A stretch of DNA of 63,418 bases, taken from JBBUX01 sp037445775. Lineage in GTDB: Bacteria > Actinomycetota > Coriobacteriia > Anaerosomatales > PHET01. Where the stretch lies: NCBI GenBank assembly GCA_037445775.1, contig JBBIJX010000004.1, positions 1-63,418 of the forward strand, in the 5' to 3' direction. The notes under the pieces were generated by a model that saw only the letters and a list, made by a program, of their open reading frames with translations, did not search any database and was not told the DNA's origin. A program made the translations under genes and the position numbers. Shown in pieces: positions 24,071 through 33,956 of this stretch; position 1 is the stretch's first letter; every line of letters starts with the position of its first letter.

Positions 24071-27000
24071 TCACGCGCTGAGCATCGTCACGACCACGTC
24101 GTGATCGAGGCCGTTCTCAACGAGCGGTACCCCGCCGTCACCTTCGTGCACCAAGCCATCGACGCTGATGCGCGCGACGCCGCGGTTCACGCCGCGGGGG
24201 TTGTCCACGCGTATGCGGTAGACCGTGGCGCCGTGACGGTACGTGAGCGAGAACCCCGTCCAACGCTTGGGGATGCACGGGTCGATCACGAGCCTAGAAC
24301 CGCTCGAGGTGGCCACGATTCGGAACCCCAGCAGGTGATGCAGCGCCACGCGGTAGAACCACGATGCCGAGCCGGTGTACCACGTCCATCCTCCGCGCCC
24401 GGTGTGAGGTGCAACCGCGTAGACGTCTGCGGCGACCACGTACGGCTCGACCTTGTAACGCTCGACACCGGTACGGTCCAGGGTGTGCCTGATCGGGTTG
24501 ATGAGGTCGAGGAGCGCGGCGCCCGCATCGCCATCCCCGCGCAGTAGGTAGGCGAGCACGACCCACAGCGCGGCATGCGTGTACTGGCCCCCGTTCTCAC
24601 GAACACCCGGGACGTAACCCTTGATGTAGCCGGGGTCGTGCTCCATGCGGTCGAACGGCGGCGTGAGGAGCGCTATGAGTCCGTCTTCGCGGCGCACGAG
24701 CTTCTCCTCGACACTGTCGAGCGCGACCTGCGCGTTCTCGGGGTCGGCGAGGCCCGAGATCGTCGCCCACGCCTGGACTACGGCGTCGATGCGGCACTCC
24801 TCCGAGTCGCGGGACCCGAGTGGAGTGCCGTCGTCGAAGTACGCTCGCCGGTACCACGCCCCGTCCCAACTCGTCGCTTCAATCGACGCGCCGAGTCCGG
24901 ATGCCCACGCGCGGTAGTCGCGCGCGCGGTCCGCATCGCCGCGGGACTCGCAGACAACCGCGAAGCGCGCGAGGGTGTAGGCGAGGAACCAGCCGAGCCA
25001 CACGCTCTCACCACGCCCCTCGTGTCCCACGCGGTTCATGCCGTCGTTCCAGTCGCCGCCACCCATGAGGGGCAGCCCGTGCTCGCCCACGGTCCGTCCA
25101 GTCTCAAGTGCTCTGATGCAGTGCTCGTAGACGGTCGCGGCCTGCTCGGAGGTCGCCGGCTGCAGGTAGGCGTCCTCAGCGTCAGACGCGAGCGCGGGAC
25201 CGTCGATGAACGCCGTCACCTCGTCGAGAACGCTCGCGTCGCCGGTCGTCTCGAGGTACTCGGCTACAACGAGCGGCAGCCAGTGGCGGTCGTCGGTGAT
25301 GTGCGTTCGAACGCCGCGTCCTGAGAGCGGCTGCCACCAGTGCAAGACATCGCCCTCGGGGAACTGATGCCTGCTCGCCTCGACTATCTGCTCGCGCACG
25401 AGGTCCGGGCGGGCCACGAGTAGTGCGAGCACGTCTTGCAGCTGGTCTCGGAAGCCGTACGCGCCGCTCGACTGGTACGTGGCCGTGCGACCCCACAACC
25501 GGCACGCGGTGACCTGGTAGAGGAGGTGGCCGTTCATGAGCAGATCGAGTCGGTCGTCGGGCGTGTCCACCTCGACGACGCCGAGAAGGTCGTCCCAGAA
25601 GCCGCGCGCGTCGGCGAGCGCCTTGTCGACCGCTGCGGGACGGCGGTAGCGGGCGACGATCTCGCGGCACTCGTCGAGAGTCGCCGTCTGGCCCAGGAGG
25701 AAGGAGACCTCGACGCTCGCGCCGGGTGCGAGTGTGACGTCTGTTCGCAGGGCGCCGCAGTTGTCGTGGAAGCGCCCGGAGGCTCCCGCGAGTCCCGTGC
25801 GGTGCATCGCGTCGGGATCGGCCGCGCGTCCGTTGCGACCGAGGAACTCGGTGCGGCTCGCCGTCCACGAGTGAAGCGGCCGGTCGCATGCGAGGAAAGC
25901 GCAGCGCCCGGGGAAGTCGAAGTTGAAATGGTTGTGCGCGGTGAGTATCGCGTCCTCGGCGTCGAACCAGGTGACTACCAGGTGTTGCGCCTTGGAGCGG
26001 GAGTCGCCCAGCACCCACTCCACGAGCTGGGTCACGGACAGGCGGCGCTGGCGTCCGGAGAGGTTCGTGAGCTTCAACCGGCAGACGCGCACCGGGTCGT
26101 CGGCCGCGACGAACCAGTCGAGTATGTGCGCGATGCCGCGGGTCGTGTGCTCGAAGCGAACGCCGCCACGCCCATGTCTGATCACGTAGGGCTCGGGGGT
26201 GCGCACAGGCAACGGCGTGGGGCTCCAGAACTCGCCGGTCTCCTCGTCGCGCACGTAGAGCATCTCGCCCGAGCCGTCACTCACAGGGTCGTTGTTCCAG
26301 GTGGTGATGCGGTTCTCGTGGCTGTTGAGCGCCCACGTGCACCCGATGCCCGCCTCGGAGACGATTGCTCCGAAGAGCGGGTTCGCGAGGACGTCGATCC
26401 ACGGCGCCGGCGTGGCGTCCTCGCCTTCGAGCACGATGACGTACTCCCGCGTCGCGGCGTCAAAGCCGCCGAGGCCGTTGTCGCACGCGAGCTCGGGCCG
26501 CGCGAACGGCGGGGCAGGCCAGGATTCAGGGCTGCGAGAAGGCACGAACGCGTCGGTCGTCGCCAGGAGCTCGCCGCGACGGTTGAGCTGGAGCTCCAGG
26601 CTTGTGCCGCCGTCCAGGCACGCCCGGGCGACGGTGAGCAGCAGGTTCAGCACGTCGGGGTGCATCTGGTCCGCTCGGCGCACGTAGACGCCGCCCGGCT
26701 TGTCGAGCATCTGCAGTGCGTGTCCGGTGCGCACCAGGAGGCGCAGACGGTCCTCGAGCTCGCTCGCGTACGCGCTCGGCTTCGTGTTGAGGATGACGAG
26801 GTCGGAGACGAGACCCTTGTGCCGCCAATACTGATGTGCGAGCAGGGCCTGGCGGACCAGCGGAGCGTGCTCGATCTCGTCGACACGCACGAGCAGTATG
26901 GGATGGTCGCCTGAGATGCCGATCGACCATAGGCCGTCAATCCGCAGCCCGTTCTCGACCGGCGTCTTGATCTTGAGCGGCGAGTGCGGGTCTGTGAGCA

Positions 27001-30000
27001 GAAGGCGCGAGGCGAGGCGTTCGATGGTTACGGCCTCACGCGGCGTGATGCCGAGGTCCCTCAGCTCGAGTTGCGAAGCGGTCCATGCCAGGTCTATGGC
27101 ACGCTGCGCGGCTGCGGCCTCGTGGTACTTCTCCGTCAGGCGCAGGGCCTCGTCCCGCGTGCGCGCGACACCCTTCGTGAACACGAGGCGAGCGGTCTCC
27201 CCGGGGCGTACCGTGAGGGCCCGCCGCATCGCACAGCAAGGATCGAGGACCGCTCCGTGCGTGTTGGGCAGACGCCCGCCGCGCTCGATAGCCACGGGGT
27301 TGGTGACGTTGCGCAACCGGCCGAGGAACGCCGCGCGGTCCGTCTCGTACGACCATTCGCACTCCTGCTGTTCACAGGCGAGCACGTGCAGACCCCACGC
27401 TCGTCGCTCATCGGCGCTCCGCGGCCGCCTCGAGAACAGCAGCGCGTGAGTCCCGGGCAGCGCCTCGGTCTCGATGAAGAGGTTCGAGAATGACTTGTGA
27501 GCCTGGTCAGCGGCTTGCGCGGTCAAGGCGATCTCGAAGTATGAAGTGACTTCCAGTGAGCGCTCCGTGAGCCCGTGGTTCGTGATGGCGAGGCGCCTCA
27601 CCTCGACGTCGTCCTCGGGGGACACGGCCGCTTCGACGTGCGTCTCGAGATCGCCGTCGAACCGGCGGTACTCCGCCTTGTCCGGCGCGAACGTCACGTG
27701 ATAGCGATCAGGGCGAGTGGGCATGGGGTTGTGCGGCGCCGAGAAGCACGTCCCGCTCGCCGCGTCGCGCACGTAGAAGAAGGTGCCCCAGCAGTCCCGT
27801 GTCACGTCCTCGCGGTAGCGGGTGACTGCGAGGTCGTTCCAGCGCGAGTAGCCACCGCCACCGTTCGTGACCATGACTGAGTAGACGCCGTTGGACAGGA
27901 AGTGGGTCGCGGGCACGGGGGTCTCGGCGAGCGGGTATGTGCGCGCGACGGGCGGCGGCAGTTCTCGCACTGAACGCACCTCGCGTACTTCCTCGACGTG
28001 CGGTTCCACGAGGACGATGTTGCGCGGTACGCGCTCCTGCAGGAGCAACTCGGCAGCGTTCACCATGGGATCGGCGTGGAACCGCCGCTGCATCACAGTG
28101 TCCGTGAGCGCATTGACGAGGGCCACGTAGCTCATCCCCTGGTGATGTGCGAAGTACGCGCGAACCACCGCGCGGCTCTGTCCGGCCGGTACGCGTCCCG
28201 CTGTGTAGTCGATCGACTCGTAGAAGCCGTAGCGGCCTTCGGCGCCTTGTGTCCGTAGCAATGCGAGATTGCCGAGTACCGCATCACGTGCGAACGGCAG
28301 CGCGAGGATCGAAGCGTACGGCGCCACGACGATGTCGTCCGACAGGCCGCGCTTGAGGCCGAGACCTGGAACGCCGAACGCCTGGTACTGGTAGGTGAGT
28401 TCGGCGTCTCTCGCGTTGAACGCACTCTCTGAGACGCCCCAAGGCACACCGCGTTCGGCGCCGTAAGCGATCTGCCGCACGACCACCGAGCGGTATGTCT
28501 CAGCGAGCAGGGTCTTGGGCCAGTCCCGCATGACGAGCACCGGCATCAGGTACTCGAACATCGATGCCGACCAGCTGACGAGCGCGCGACCCTTTCGCGT
28601 TCCCGTGAGCGCGCGCCCGAGCCGGAACCAGTGCTCTTGCGGGACGTCTCCCTTCGCGATGGCGAGGAAACTCGCAAGCCGGCACTCACTCGCTATGAGG
28701 TCGTAGAAGCTGTTGTCCAGCTTGCCCTCGGCTAGGTTGTAGCCGATCGAGAAGAGCTGGCGGTGCGGGTCGTAGAGCATGAGGAAGTCGGTGTGCTCCC
28801 ACATCTCGCGTGCGATGTCACCGTTGAGGCGCAGCCGTGCGAGGAGCTCGACTGCGTGCGGGCGAGCTTGACGAAACAGACCGAGAACCTCGCCTGACCA
28901 GCGCGCGACGTCGGCGTTCTGGTCTTCGCTTAGCTCGGCGAGCGCGAGCAGGGCGTCGGAGAGCCCCTCCGCGAGACCCACGAGGCTCGGGGTGTGTGCG
29001 AACAGCGGCTGCAGCGCAGGATGCTCGCGTACGGCGACCGGGGCATCGTCAAGGTGCGTCGCCCATGGCGCCAGGGTGCCCACCAGGGCGAGAGGTCGGC
29101 TGACGGCGCGCGCCGCGTCGTAGACCGACGCCCTGAGCGCCTCGAGCGGCGTGCCCGGTACCGGCGGCGCGGTGGCGTGTCGCACGTCGGGAGCGCCTGC
29201 GGCAGGCTCTGCATCAGCGGCTGGCTCTGCGAGTTCGTCGACTGCGGCGAGCGTGTCCTCGAAGGTGCGCTGTGCTCGCGTGAGCAAGGCGGACCACGAG
29301 CCCAAGTCGTGCGGGGGCGCCGACAGCGCGAGCGAGCGCTCGAGGGCCTCCAGGCACTCGTGGCACCGGCGCACGGCTTCGACCGGTCCGAGGTTCGGCT
29401 CGCCGGCCACGAGGTCCTCCAGCGCGAGGCGCACGCCGTCCCGGGCGCCGGCTATCACCTGCGGCCCGAGGAGCGGGGACTCGCTCGCCTCAAGGAGCCC
29501 GATGCGCAGCACGAGCAGGTGGCCCGCGAGGTTGCCCGAGTCGACAGTCGACACGTATGCAGGGTGGAGCGGACTCAAGGTGCGGATGTCGTACCAGTTG
29601 TAGAAGTGCCCGCGGAAGCGCTCGAGTCCGGCCAACGTCGACAGCGTTGCAGAGACGCGTTCGACCAGCCCGTCGAGTGTGATGTGTCCGAGGTCGTAGG
29701 CGCCAAGGTAGGTGAGCAGCTGCAGTCCGACGTTCGTGGGCGACGTGCGCCATGCCACGACGCCGCGCGGTTGCTCCTGGAAGTTGTCGGGCGCTAGGTG
29801 ATGGCCTTCTGCGGTGACGAAGGCGTCGAAGTAGCGCCATGTCGCGCGCGCGACGCGCCGCAGCGACTGCCGGTCCGGGTCGCTGAGGGCTTCGGTCTCC
29901 CGCACGGGAAGCGGTGTGGACAACCACCATGCGGCAAGTGGGGCGCTTGCCCACAACAACGCCAGCGGGAGTGCGGTCGCGGCGCGCGCGGGTTCGAGGT

Positions 30001-32896
30001 AGACCGCCGGAGCGAGGAGGGCGACAGAAGCCAGTGCCCCGGGCCCCATCGTGCGGTAGAACGTTCGCGCCGTGGTGCCCGCCCGCTTTTCCGCGTCTGC
30101 GGCGGTCTCCCACTCAAGGAGGCTCCGACGGCTGACGAACCGGCGCCAGAGCGCCCGGAATGCGGCATCGAGCGTAAGGTGAGCCTTGTGCGGGAGTGTC
30201 GCGAGTGCGAGCGTCTCGCGCCACACGCCAGCCCCGAGATCGCGCACGATCCCAGGCAGCGACGTCGACAACGGCACCGACCCCGGTCGCGACGCCAGCG
30301 CATCGAGGAAGGAGAAGAGGGCCGGGAACAGCACCACGAGGAAACCGGCGAGCGGCCACCAGAGGGCCTGCCCGGGAACTAGCACCCATCCCACCGTGAT
30401 GAAGAGAACCGTCGCCGGGGCTACCAGCGAGCGTCGCAGATTGTCGGTGAGCTTCCAGCGGTGCAAGAGACTCAGCGGGTTGGCTATCGCGGTGCCGTCC
30501 TCGGTGCGGATCGTCGCGCCAAGGTACGGGACCGTCTGCCAGTCACCTCGGATCCAGCGGTGCAGGCGCGAGGAGGAGGCGAGGTAGTTCGCCGGGTGGT
30601 CGTCGAGCACCTCGACGTCGCTCGCGAGCCCGGTGCGGACGAAACATCCCTCGAGCAGGTCGTGGCTGAGCAGGGTGCTCTCCGGGAACAGGCCTTCGAG
30701 CACGTGCGCGAAGACGTCGACCTCGAAGATTCCTTTGCCGGTGAATGAGCCCTCGCCGAACACGTCCTGGTAGGTGTCTGACACGGCGTTCGCGTACGGA
30801 TCGATCCCAGGCAACCCCGAGTAGAGGGCGGCGTAGCGGCTGCGCTCCGCGCCCGCGATCGTCATGCTCACGCGCGGCTGGACGAGGCCGTATCCTCGCG
30901 TGACGATTCGCCGTCCCGGCTCAAGCCGAGCGCGATTCAAGGGGTGCGCTATCGTGCAGATGAGCTTGCGGGCGTCGTCGAGCGGCAGGACGGTGTCGGC
31001 GTCGAGCGTGATGACGAACGCGCATGAGCGCCGGAATTCCTCGTCGCCGAGTTTCGTCGAGAACGTCGTCTCGGGCTCGCCGCGCATCTCGCGCACGAGT
31101 TCGACGAGTGCGCCGCGCTTGCGTTCCCAGCCCATCCATTCGCCTTCGCTGTCGCTGAAGGTCCGTCGGCGCATCAGCAGGTGGAAGGGTCGTCGCCCGT
31201 GCTCGGCCTCGTAGCGGGCGTTGAGCTCGGAGATCCCGCGCACGGCGGCCTCCAGGATCTGCTCGTCTGAGGCGAGAAGGGGCTGGGTGGCGCTCCGCAC
31301 GTCGCCAAGCAGCGTGAAGCCGACGTTGGAATCGCGATTCGCGAGGTAGGCCACCTCGAGGTTCGCGATCACATGCTGCGCGGTCTTTGAAGACGTCAGC
31401 AGCGCCGGAACGACCACGAGAGTGCGGTGGTCGTCTGTCACGGGGACGCGGTGGTCTAGCTTTGGCAACGTCCGCGCGGCGAACGTGAACGAACAGACCC
31501 TGTTGAGCAGGGTGATCGCGATCTCTGAGACCGGCAGCACTCCCAGCAGCACGAGGAGGGCGGTCTGCTCGGGCGAAGCTCCGGCGACGAGCGCCGTCAA
31601 CGCAAGGCCGGCGATCAACACCGCCTCCGTGACGACGAGCGTGCCCCAGTAGAAGAGCCCCCGGTTTCTGAGCGGCCCCCGGAACAGCCGCTCCCGGGTC
31701 AGCGGGTTGTAGCCGACAAGCCCCTCGAGTTCGTAGCGCCCGCCGGAAATGAGCCACCAGCCCACGTGTCCTCGCACCGCGTCGGCCGGGTCGGCGACGA
31801 TCGCGCCGCGAGCGAGCGCGACCACCGTCTCGGCGAGTTCGATCTCCGACTTCGGGCAGCGGCGCGCCATGAGCTCAAGCGCATGACGGTAGCGGTCTCG
31901 GCTCGCGAAGTCCATCGCTGCGTAGGTGTGCGACGGATCCCTGCGCAGGATCTCTTCGACGAGCGAGACGCGCTCGAAGAAGGTGCGCCACTCGAGCGCG
32001 TCGAGGAATCTGATAGAGGTGATCGCGTTGGCGATGGAGACTTGGTTCGCAGCTTGGGCGAGCTGTTGAGCTACTGCGGTGGACTCGAACGAGATGCCGG
32101 TTGATGCGAGCCAGCGCTCGGTCCAGATACTGACCGCCTCGGGCATGGGCTCGAGGTCCGCAAGGCGCTGTGCAAGGCGGACGTAGAAGGACGGATGGGC
32201 GTCTGACGCTTCGGCCTCAAGACGGGCGAGCAGCGAAGTCAGCGTCTCGGGTGCGTCCTGCGACGCAAGGAGGAGGCGTTCTGCCCACGTGTCGGCGGCG
32301 CGTTCGGCGCGCATCGTCGAGACGACCGAGCGCGACAGGCGCCTGAGGTTCTCGACGATCGCGATCCGGAGCATGATCGGGATCGCCCAGACCTCGCCCA
32401 TAGCGAGCGCCGCGACGTCCTGATAGCCCGCGACAAAGCTGATGAGACGCTCCTCATCTATGCGCGAGTCCGTATGGGCGACGAGGCCGAGCAGGGCCTC
32501 GTAGATGCGTGGGAAGCCCGCATGCTCGCCGCTGGTCAGGTGTGGAAGCTCGGCGCCGTAGCCTGCGGGCAGGTCCTCATGGACGATGAGCACCTGTTCT
32601 TCGATCAGGTAGTAGTTGTCGAGCAGCCACTCGCCCGCAGGAGGAGCTCCTACTCCTGAGCGCACCGCGCTGGACAGCTCCGCGTTGTCCTCGGCGAGCC
32701 ACGTCGCCGCGCGCTCGATGAGTCCTGTGAGCGGGGTTGAGCGGCCGTGCGGCTCGGCGCTGTAGTGCTGCAGCGCCGCGACGCCGCGGGCTTCGTCGGA
32801 CAGGCGGTCCGCGGTGAGGATCTCCGCGCGCAGCGGCGGTTCGTCGGCGGGCGACGACGTGTTGCGACGGTGCGCGGTGGCGTTCGGGTCGGCCAT
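24071..32896 (-). CDS. Giant cyclic beta-glucan synthase-like protein (GT84 + GH94, NdvB/Cgs type)
   Basis: 2941-residue membrane enzyme. It has an N-terminal soluble helical region (1-400), membrane helices near 415-465, a GT84 glycosyltransferase domain with DxD (VITLDADTVLP, about 630) and an RW motif (HRWIRGDW, about 780), more helices near 825-870 and 950-990, a glucoamylase-like domain from about 1040, and two GH94-type supersandwich modules (about 1690 and 2215). It ends in a phosphorylase-like (alpha/alpha)6 domain with GGDWNDGM (about 2615), which holds the general acid Asp. In Brucella and rhizobia such proteins make cyclic beta-1,2-glucan from UDP-glucose; product and linkage here are unknown. 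GAGAGGAG precedes ATG 32896. The gene is monocistronic. Confidence 0.88.
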   Translation of the reverse strand: MADPNATAHRRNTSSPADEPPLRAEILTADRLSDEARGVAALQHYSAEPHGRSTPLTGLIERAATWLAEDNAELSSAVRSGVGAPPAGEWLLDNYYLIEEQVLIVHEDLPAGYGAELPHLTSGEHAGFPRIYEALLGLVAHTDSRIDEERLISFVAGYQDVAALAMGEVWAIPIMLRIAIVENLRRLSRSVVSTMRAERAADTWAERLLLASQDAPETLTSLLARLEAEASDAHPSFYVRLAQRLADLEPMPEAVSIWTERWLASTGISFESTAVAQQLAQAANQVSIANAITSIRFLDALEWRTFFERVSLVEEILRRDPSHTYAAMDFASRDRYRHALELMARRCPKSEIELAETVVALARGAIVADPADAVRGHVGWWLISGGRYELEGLVGYNPLTRERLFRGPLRNRGLFYWGTLVVTEAVLIAGLALTALVAGASPEQTALLVLLGVLPVSEIAITLLNRVCSFTFAARTLPKLDHRVPVTDDHRTLVVVPALLTSSKTAQHVIANLEVAYLANRDSNVGFTLLGDVRSATQPLLASDEQILEAAVRGISELNARYEAEHGRRPFHLLMRRRTFSDSEGEWMGWERKRGALVELVREMRGEPETTFSTKLGDEEFRRSCAFVITLDADTVLPLDDARKLICTIAHPLNRARLEPGRRIVTRGYGLVQPRVSMTIAGAERSRYAALYSGLPGIDPYANAVSDTYQDVFGEGSFTGKGIFEVDVFAHVLEGLFPESTLLSHDLLEGCFVRTGLASDVEVLDDHPANYLASSSRLHRWIRGDWQTVPYLGATIRTEDGTAIANPLSLLHRWKLTDNLRRSLVAPATVLFITVGWVLVPGQALWWPLAGFLVVLFPALFSFLDALASRPGSVPLSTSLPGIVRDLGAGVWRETLALATLPHKAHLTLDAAFRALWRRFVSRRSLLEWETAADAEKRAGTTARTFYRTMGPGALASVALLAPAVYLEPARAATALPLALLWASAPLAAWWLSTPLPVRETEALSDPDRQSLRRVARATWRYFDAFVTAEGHHLAPDNFQEQPRGVVAWRTSPTNVGLQLLTYLGAYDLGHITLDGLVERVSATLSTLAGLERFRGHFYNWYDIRTLSPLHPAYVSTVDSGNLAGHLLVLRIGLLEASESPLLGPQVIAGARDGVRLALEDLVAGEPNLGPVEAVRRCHECLEALERSLALSAPPHDLGSWSALLTRAQRTFEDTLAAVDELAEPAADAEPAAGAPDVRHATAPPVPGTPLEALRASVYDAARAVSRPLALVGTLAPWATHLDDAPVAVREHPALQPLFAHTPSLVGLAEGLSDALLALAELSEDQNADVARWSGEVLGLFRQARPHAVELLARLRLNGDIAREMWEHTDFLMLYDPHRQLFSIGYNLAEGKLDNSFYDLIASECRLASFLAIAKGDVPQEHWFRLGRALTGTRKGRALVSWSASMFEYLMPVLVMRDWPKTLLAETYRSVVVRQIAYGAERGVPWGVSESAFNARDAELTYQYQAFGVPGLGLKRGLSDDIVVAPYASILALPFARDAVLGNLALLRTQGAEGRYGFYESIDYTAGRVPAGQSRAVVRAYFAHHQGMSYVALVNALTDTVMQRRFHADPMVNAAELLLQERVPRNIVLVEPHVEEVREVRSVRELPPPVARTYPLAETPVPATHFLSNGVYSVMVTNGGGGYSRWNDLAVTRYREDVTRDCWGTFFYVRDAASGTCFSAPHNPMPTRPDRYHVTFAPDKAEYRRFDGDLETHVEAAVSPEDDVEVRRLAITNHGLTERSLEVTSYFEIALTAQAADQAHKSFSNLFIETEALPGTHALLFSRRPRSADERRAWGLHVLACEQQECEWSYETDRAAFLGRLRNVTNPVAIERGGRLPNTHGAVLDPCCAMRRALTVRPGETARLVFTKGVARTRDEALRLTEKYHEAAAAQRAIDLAWTASQLELRDLGITPREAVTIERLASRLLLTDPHSPLKIKTPVENGLRIDGLWSIGISGDHPILLVRVDEIEHAPLVRQALLAHQYWRHKGLVSDLVILNTKPSAYASELEDRLRLLVRTGHALQMLDKPGGVYVRRADQMHPDVLNLLLTVARACLDGGTSLELQLNRRGELLATTDAFVPSRSPESWPAPPFARPELACDNGLGGFDAATREYVIVLEGEDATPAPWIDVLANPLFGAIVSEAGIGCTWALNSHENRITTWNNDPVSDGSGEMLYVRDEETGEFWSPTPLPVRTPEPYVIRHGRGGVRFEHTTRGIAHILDWFVAADDPVRVCRLKLTNLSGRQRRLSVTQLVEWVLGDSRSKAQHLVVTWFDAEDAILTAHNHFNFDFPGRCAFLACDRPLHSWTASRTEFLGRNGRAADPDAMHRTGLAGASGRFHDNCGALRTDVTLAPGASVEVSFLLGQTATLDECREIVARYRRPAAVDKALADARGFWDDLLGVVEVDTPDDRLDLLMNGHLLYQVTACRLWGRTATYQSSGAYGFRDQLQDVLALLVARPDLVREQIVEASRHQFPEGDVLHWWQPLSGRGVRTHITDDRHWLPLVVAEYLETTGDASVLDEVTAFIDGPALASDAEDAYLQPATSEQAATVYEHCIRALETGRTVGEHGLPLMGGGDWNDGMNRVGHEGRGESVWLGWFLAYTLARFAVVCESRGDADRARDYRAWASGLGASIEATSWDGAWYRRAYFDDGTPLGSRDSEECRIDAVVQAWATISGLADPENAQVALDSVEEKLVRREDGLIALLTPPFDRMEHDPGYIKGYVPGVRENGGQYTHAALWVVLAYLLRGDGDAGAALLDLINPIRHTLDRTGVERYKVEPYVVAADVYAVAPHTGRGGWTWYTGSASWFYRVALHHLLGFRIVATSSGSRLVIDPCIPKRWTGFSLTYRHGATVYRIRVDNPRGVNRGVARISVDGLVHEGDGGVPLVENGLDHDVVVTMLSA

Positions 32897-32997
32897 GGGC
32901 TCCTCTCAGGACGCGGCGAGAGTCCCTGTTGGTGAGCGGGTTGCTGTGGAACAGGAGTAGGGTGATTATCCCCGAGAGGGACCCGGAGCGTGACCGC

Positions 32998-33027
32998 TTG
33001 TCGGCGGCATACCCCATGGGGTATATT
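32998..33027 (+). promoter_or_regulatory. Promoter of the rhodanese-thioredoxin gene
   Basis: TTGTCG (32998-33003), an 18-base spacer and TATATT (33022-33027) place the transcript start near 33034, 27 bases before ATG 33061. The operator palindrome fills the spacer and touches the -10 box. Confidence 0.6.
33009..33024. promoter_or_regulatory. CsoR/CstR-like operator palindrome between -35 and -10
   Basis: ATACCCCATGGGGTAT is a perfect 16-base palindrome. C-tract/G-tract palindromes flanked by TA are typical operators of CsoR/RcnR-family repressors, including the persulfide sensor CstR, which controls rhodanese and persulfide-handling genes. The location inside the promoter fits repression. 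No CsoR-family gene is in the window, so the regulator is inferred. Confidence 0.6.
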
Positions 33028-33060
33028 GAGACTCTGATCGGGCGGATGCGAGGAGCGTGC

Positions 33061-33762
33061 ATGAAGCCGAAGAACGTGGTTCTGGTCGTTGTCCTGGTCG
33101 TGGCGGCGATCTTCGTCGCCTGGAACCTCTCGCGCCCGGCTGGCGGTACCGGGGTCTCCAACGTCGACGCCGCGGGAGCGGCCGCGGCAATCAAGCAGGG
33201 TGCCCAGGTGGTCGACGTGCGCTCGCCCGCCGAGTTCGAGCTCGGGCGCATCCCCGGCGCCATCAACGTCCCCATCGAGACGGTGGAGAGCCGGGTGGGG
33301 AGCTGGGACAAGGACCGCCTCTACCTCATCTACTGCGCCACCGGAGCCCGATCGCAGACCGCGCTTGAGATCGTGAAGGCGCAGGGGTTCACGAATATCC
33401 GCCACTTCGCGGCGGGCATCCAGGCGTGGCCCGGCGAGCTCGAGAAGGGCGCCGCGACGTCGTCGCAGCAGATTCCCACGGCCGGCAAGCCGGTCTTTCT
33501 GGAGTTCTACACGGACAGTTGACCCGCCTGCAAGGAGATGGAGCCTGTGGTCGACAGGCTGAAACAGCGCTACGGCGATGACGTGGAGTTCCGCATCCTC
33601 AACGTCGAGACCGACACCGACGCGCGCGCGCTCGCGGCTTCGCTCGGCGTGACCGGGGTACCGACGTTCTTCTTCGTCAACAGCGATGGCGTGCAGGCCG
33701 GCCAGATCGTCGGTGGAGCCACCGAGACGCAGCTCGCATCCATGATCGAGCAGTTGCAGTAG
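33061..33762 (+). CDS. Membrane-anchored rhodanese-thioredoxin selenoprotein (UGA at codon 154 read as Sec)
   Basis: Predicted 233-residue protein if UGA at 33520-33522 is read as selenocysteine. Residues 5-23 are a membrane anchor, so the domains lie outside the cytoplasm. A rhodanese domain (about 33-130) has active Cys92 in the CATGAR loop and would move sulfane sulfur. A thioredoxin domain (about 140-233) has Sec154-Pro-Ala-Cys157 where the usual CxxC stands, preceded by LEFYTDS and followed by KEMEPVV, the GVTGVPTF cis-Pro motif and FVNSDG. Frame is continuous across the UGA, and homology on both sides argues against a true stop. A SECIS-like hairpin follows. GAGGAG precedes ATG 33061; an upstream in-frame extension overlaps the promoter. 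The joint role could be reduction of persulfides or protein disulfides. Confidence 0.8.
33520..33560 (+). promoter_or_regulatory. Sec UGA codon and bacterial SECIS-like hairpin
   Basis: UGA lies at 33520-33522. A 7-bp perfect stem (33542-33548 with 33554-33560) encloses the loop GGUCG, 26 bases after the UGA. Bacterial SECIS elements sit 15-40 bases downstream and expose a G-U pair in the apical loop; the E. coli fdhF loop also contains GGUC. A bulged U, common in such elements, is not evident. Confidence 0.7.
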
Positions 33763-33956
33763 AGATGCGAAGGCTGCGAAGGCGAAGGCCTCCAAGGCTT
33801 CGGCAGTATGGCGGTTTGTATGCGGGTGCGGCGTGGGAATAGTCATAGCAGGCGGGGATCGCCTCGCCGCAGTCGGCATGCGAAAGGAGACACCTTCGAG
33901 GTGGATGCAACCTGCATAGCCGAACATCCGGCCGGGATGGCAGAGTAAGGCCCTCG

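Noticed and set aside
25436..26914. 492-codon plus-strand frame inside the glucan-synthase gene
   Set aside because: It is antisense to conserved GH94 sequence and has no ribosome-binding site or motif.
33520..33522. TGA as a genuine stop or frameshift scar splitting a rhodanese gene from a thioredoxin fragment
   Set aside because: Frame and homology are continuous on both sides, the UGA replaces precisely the active-site Cys, and a SECIS-like hairpin follows. A separate downstream start at 33538 would lack the first strand and half the active site.
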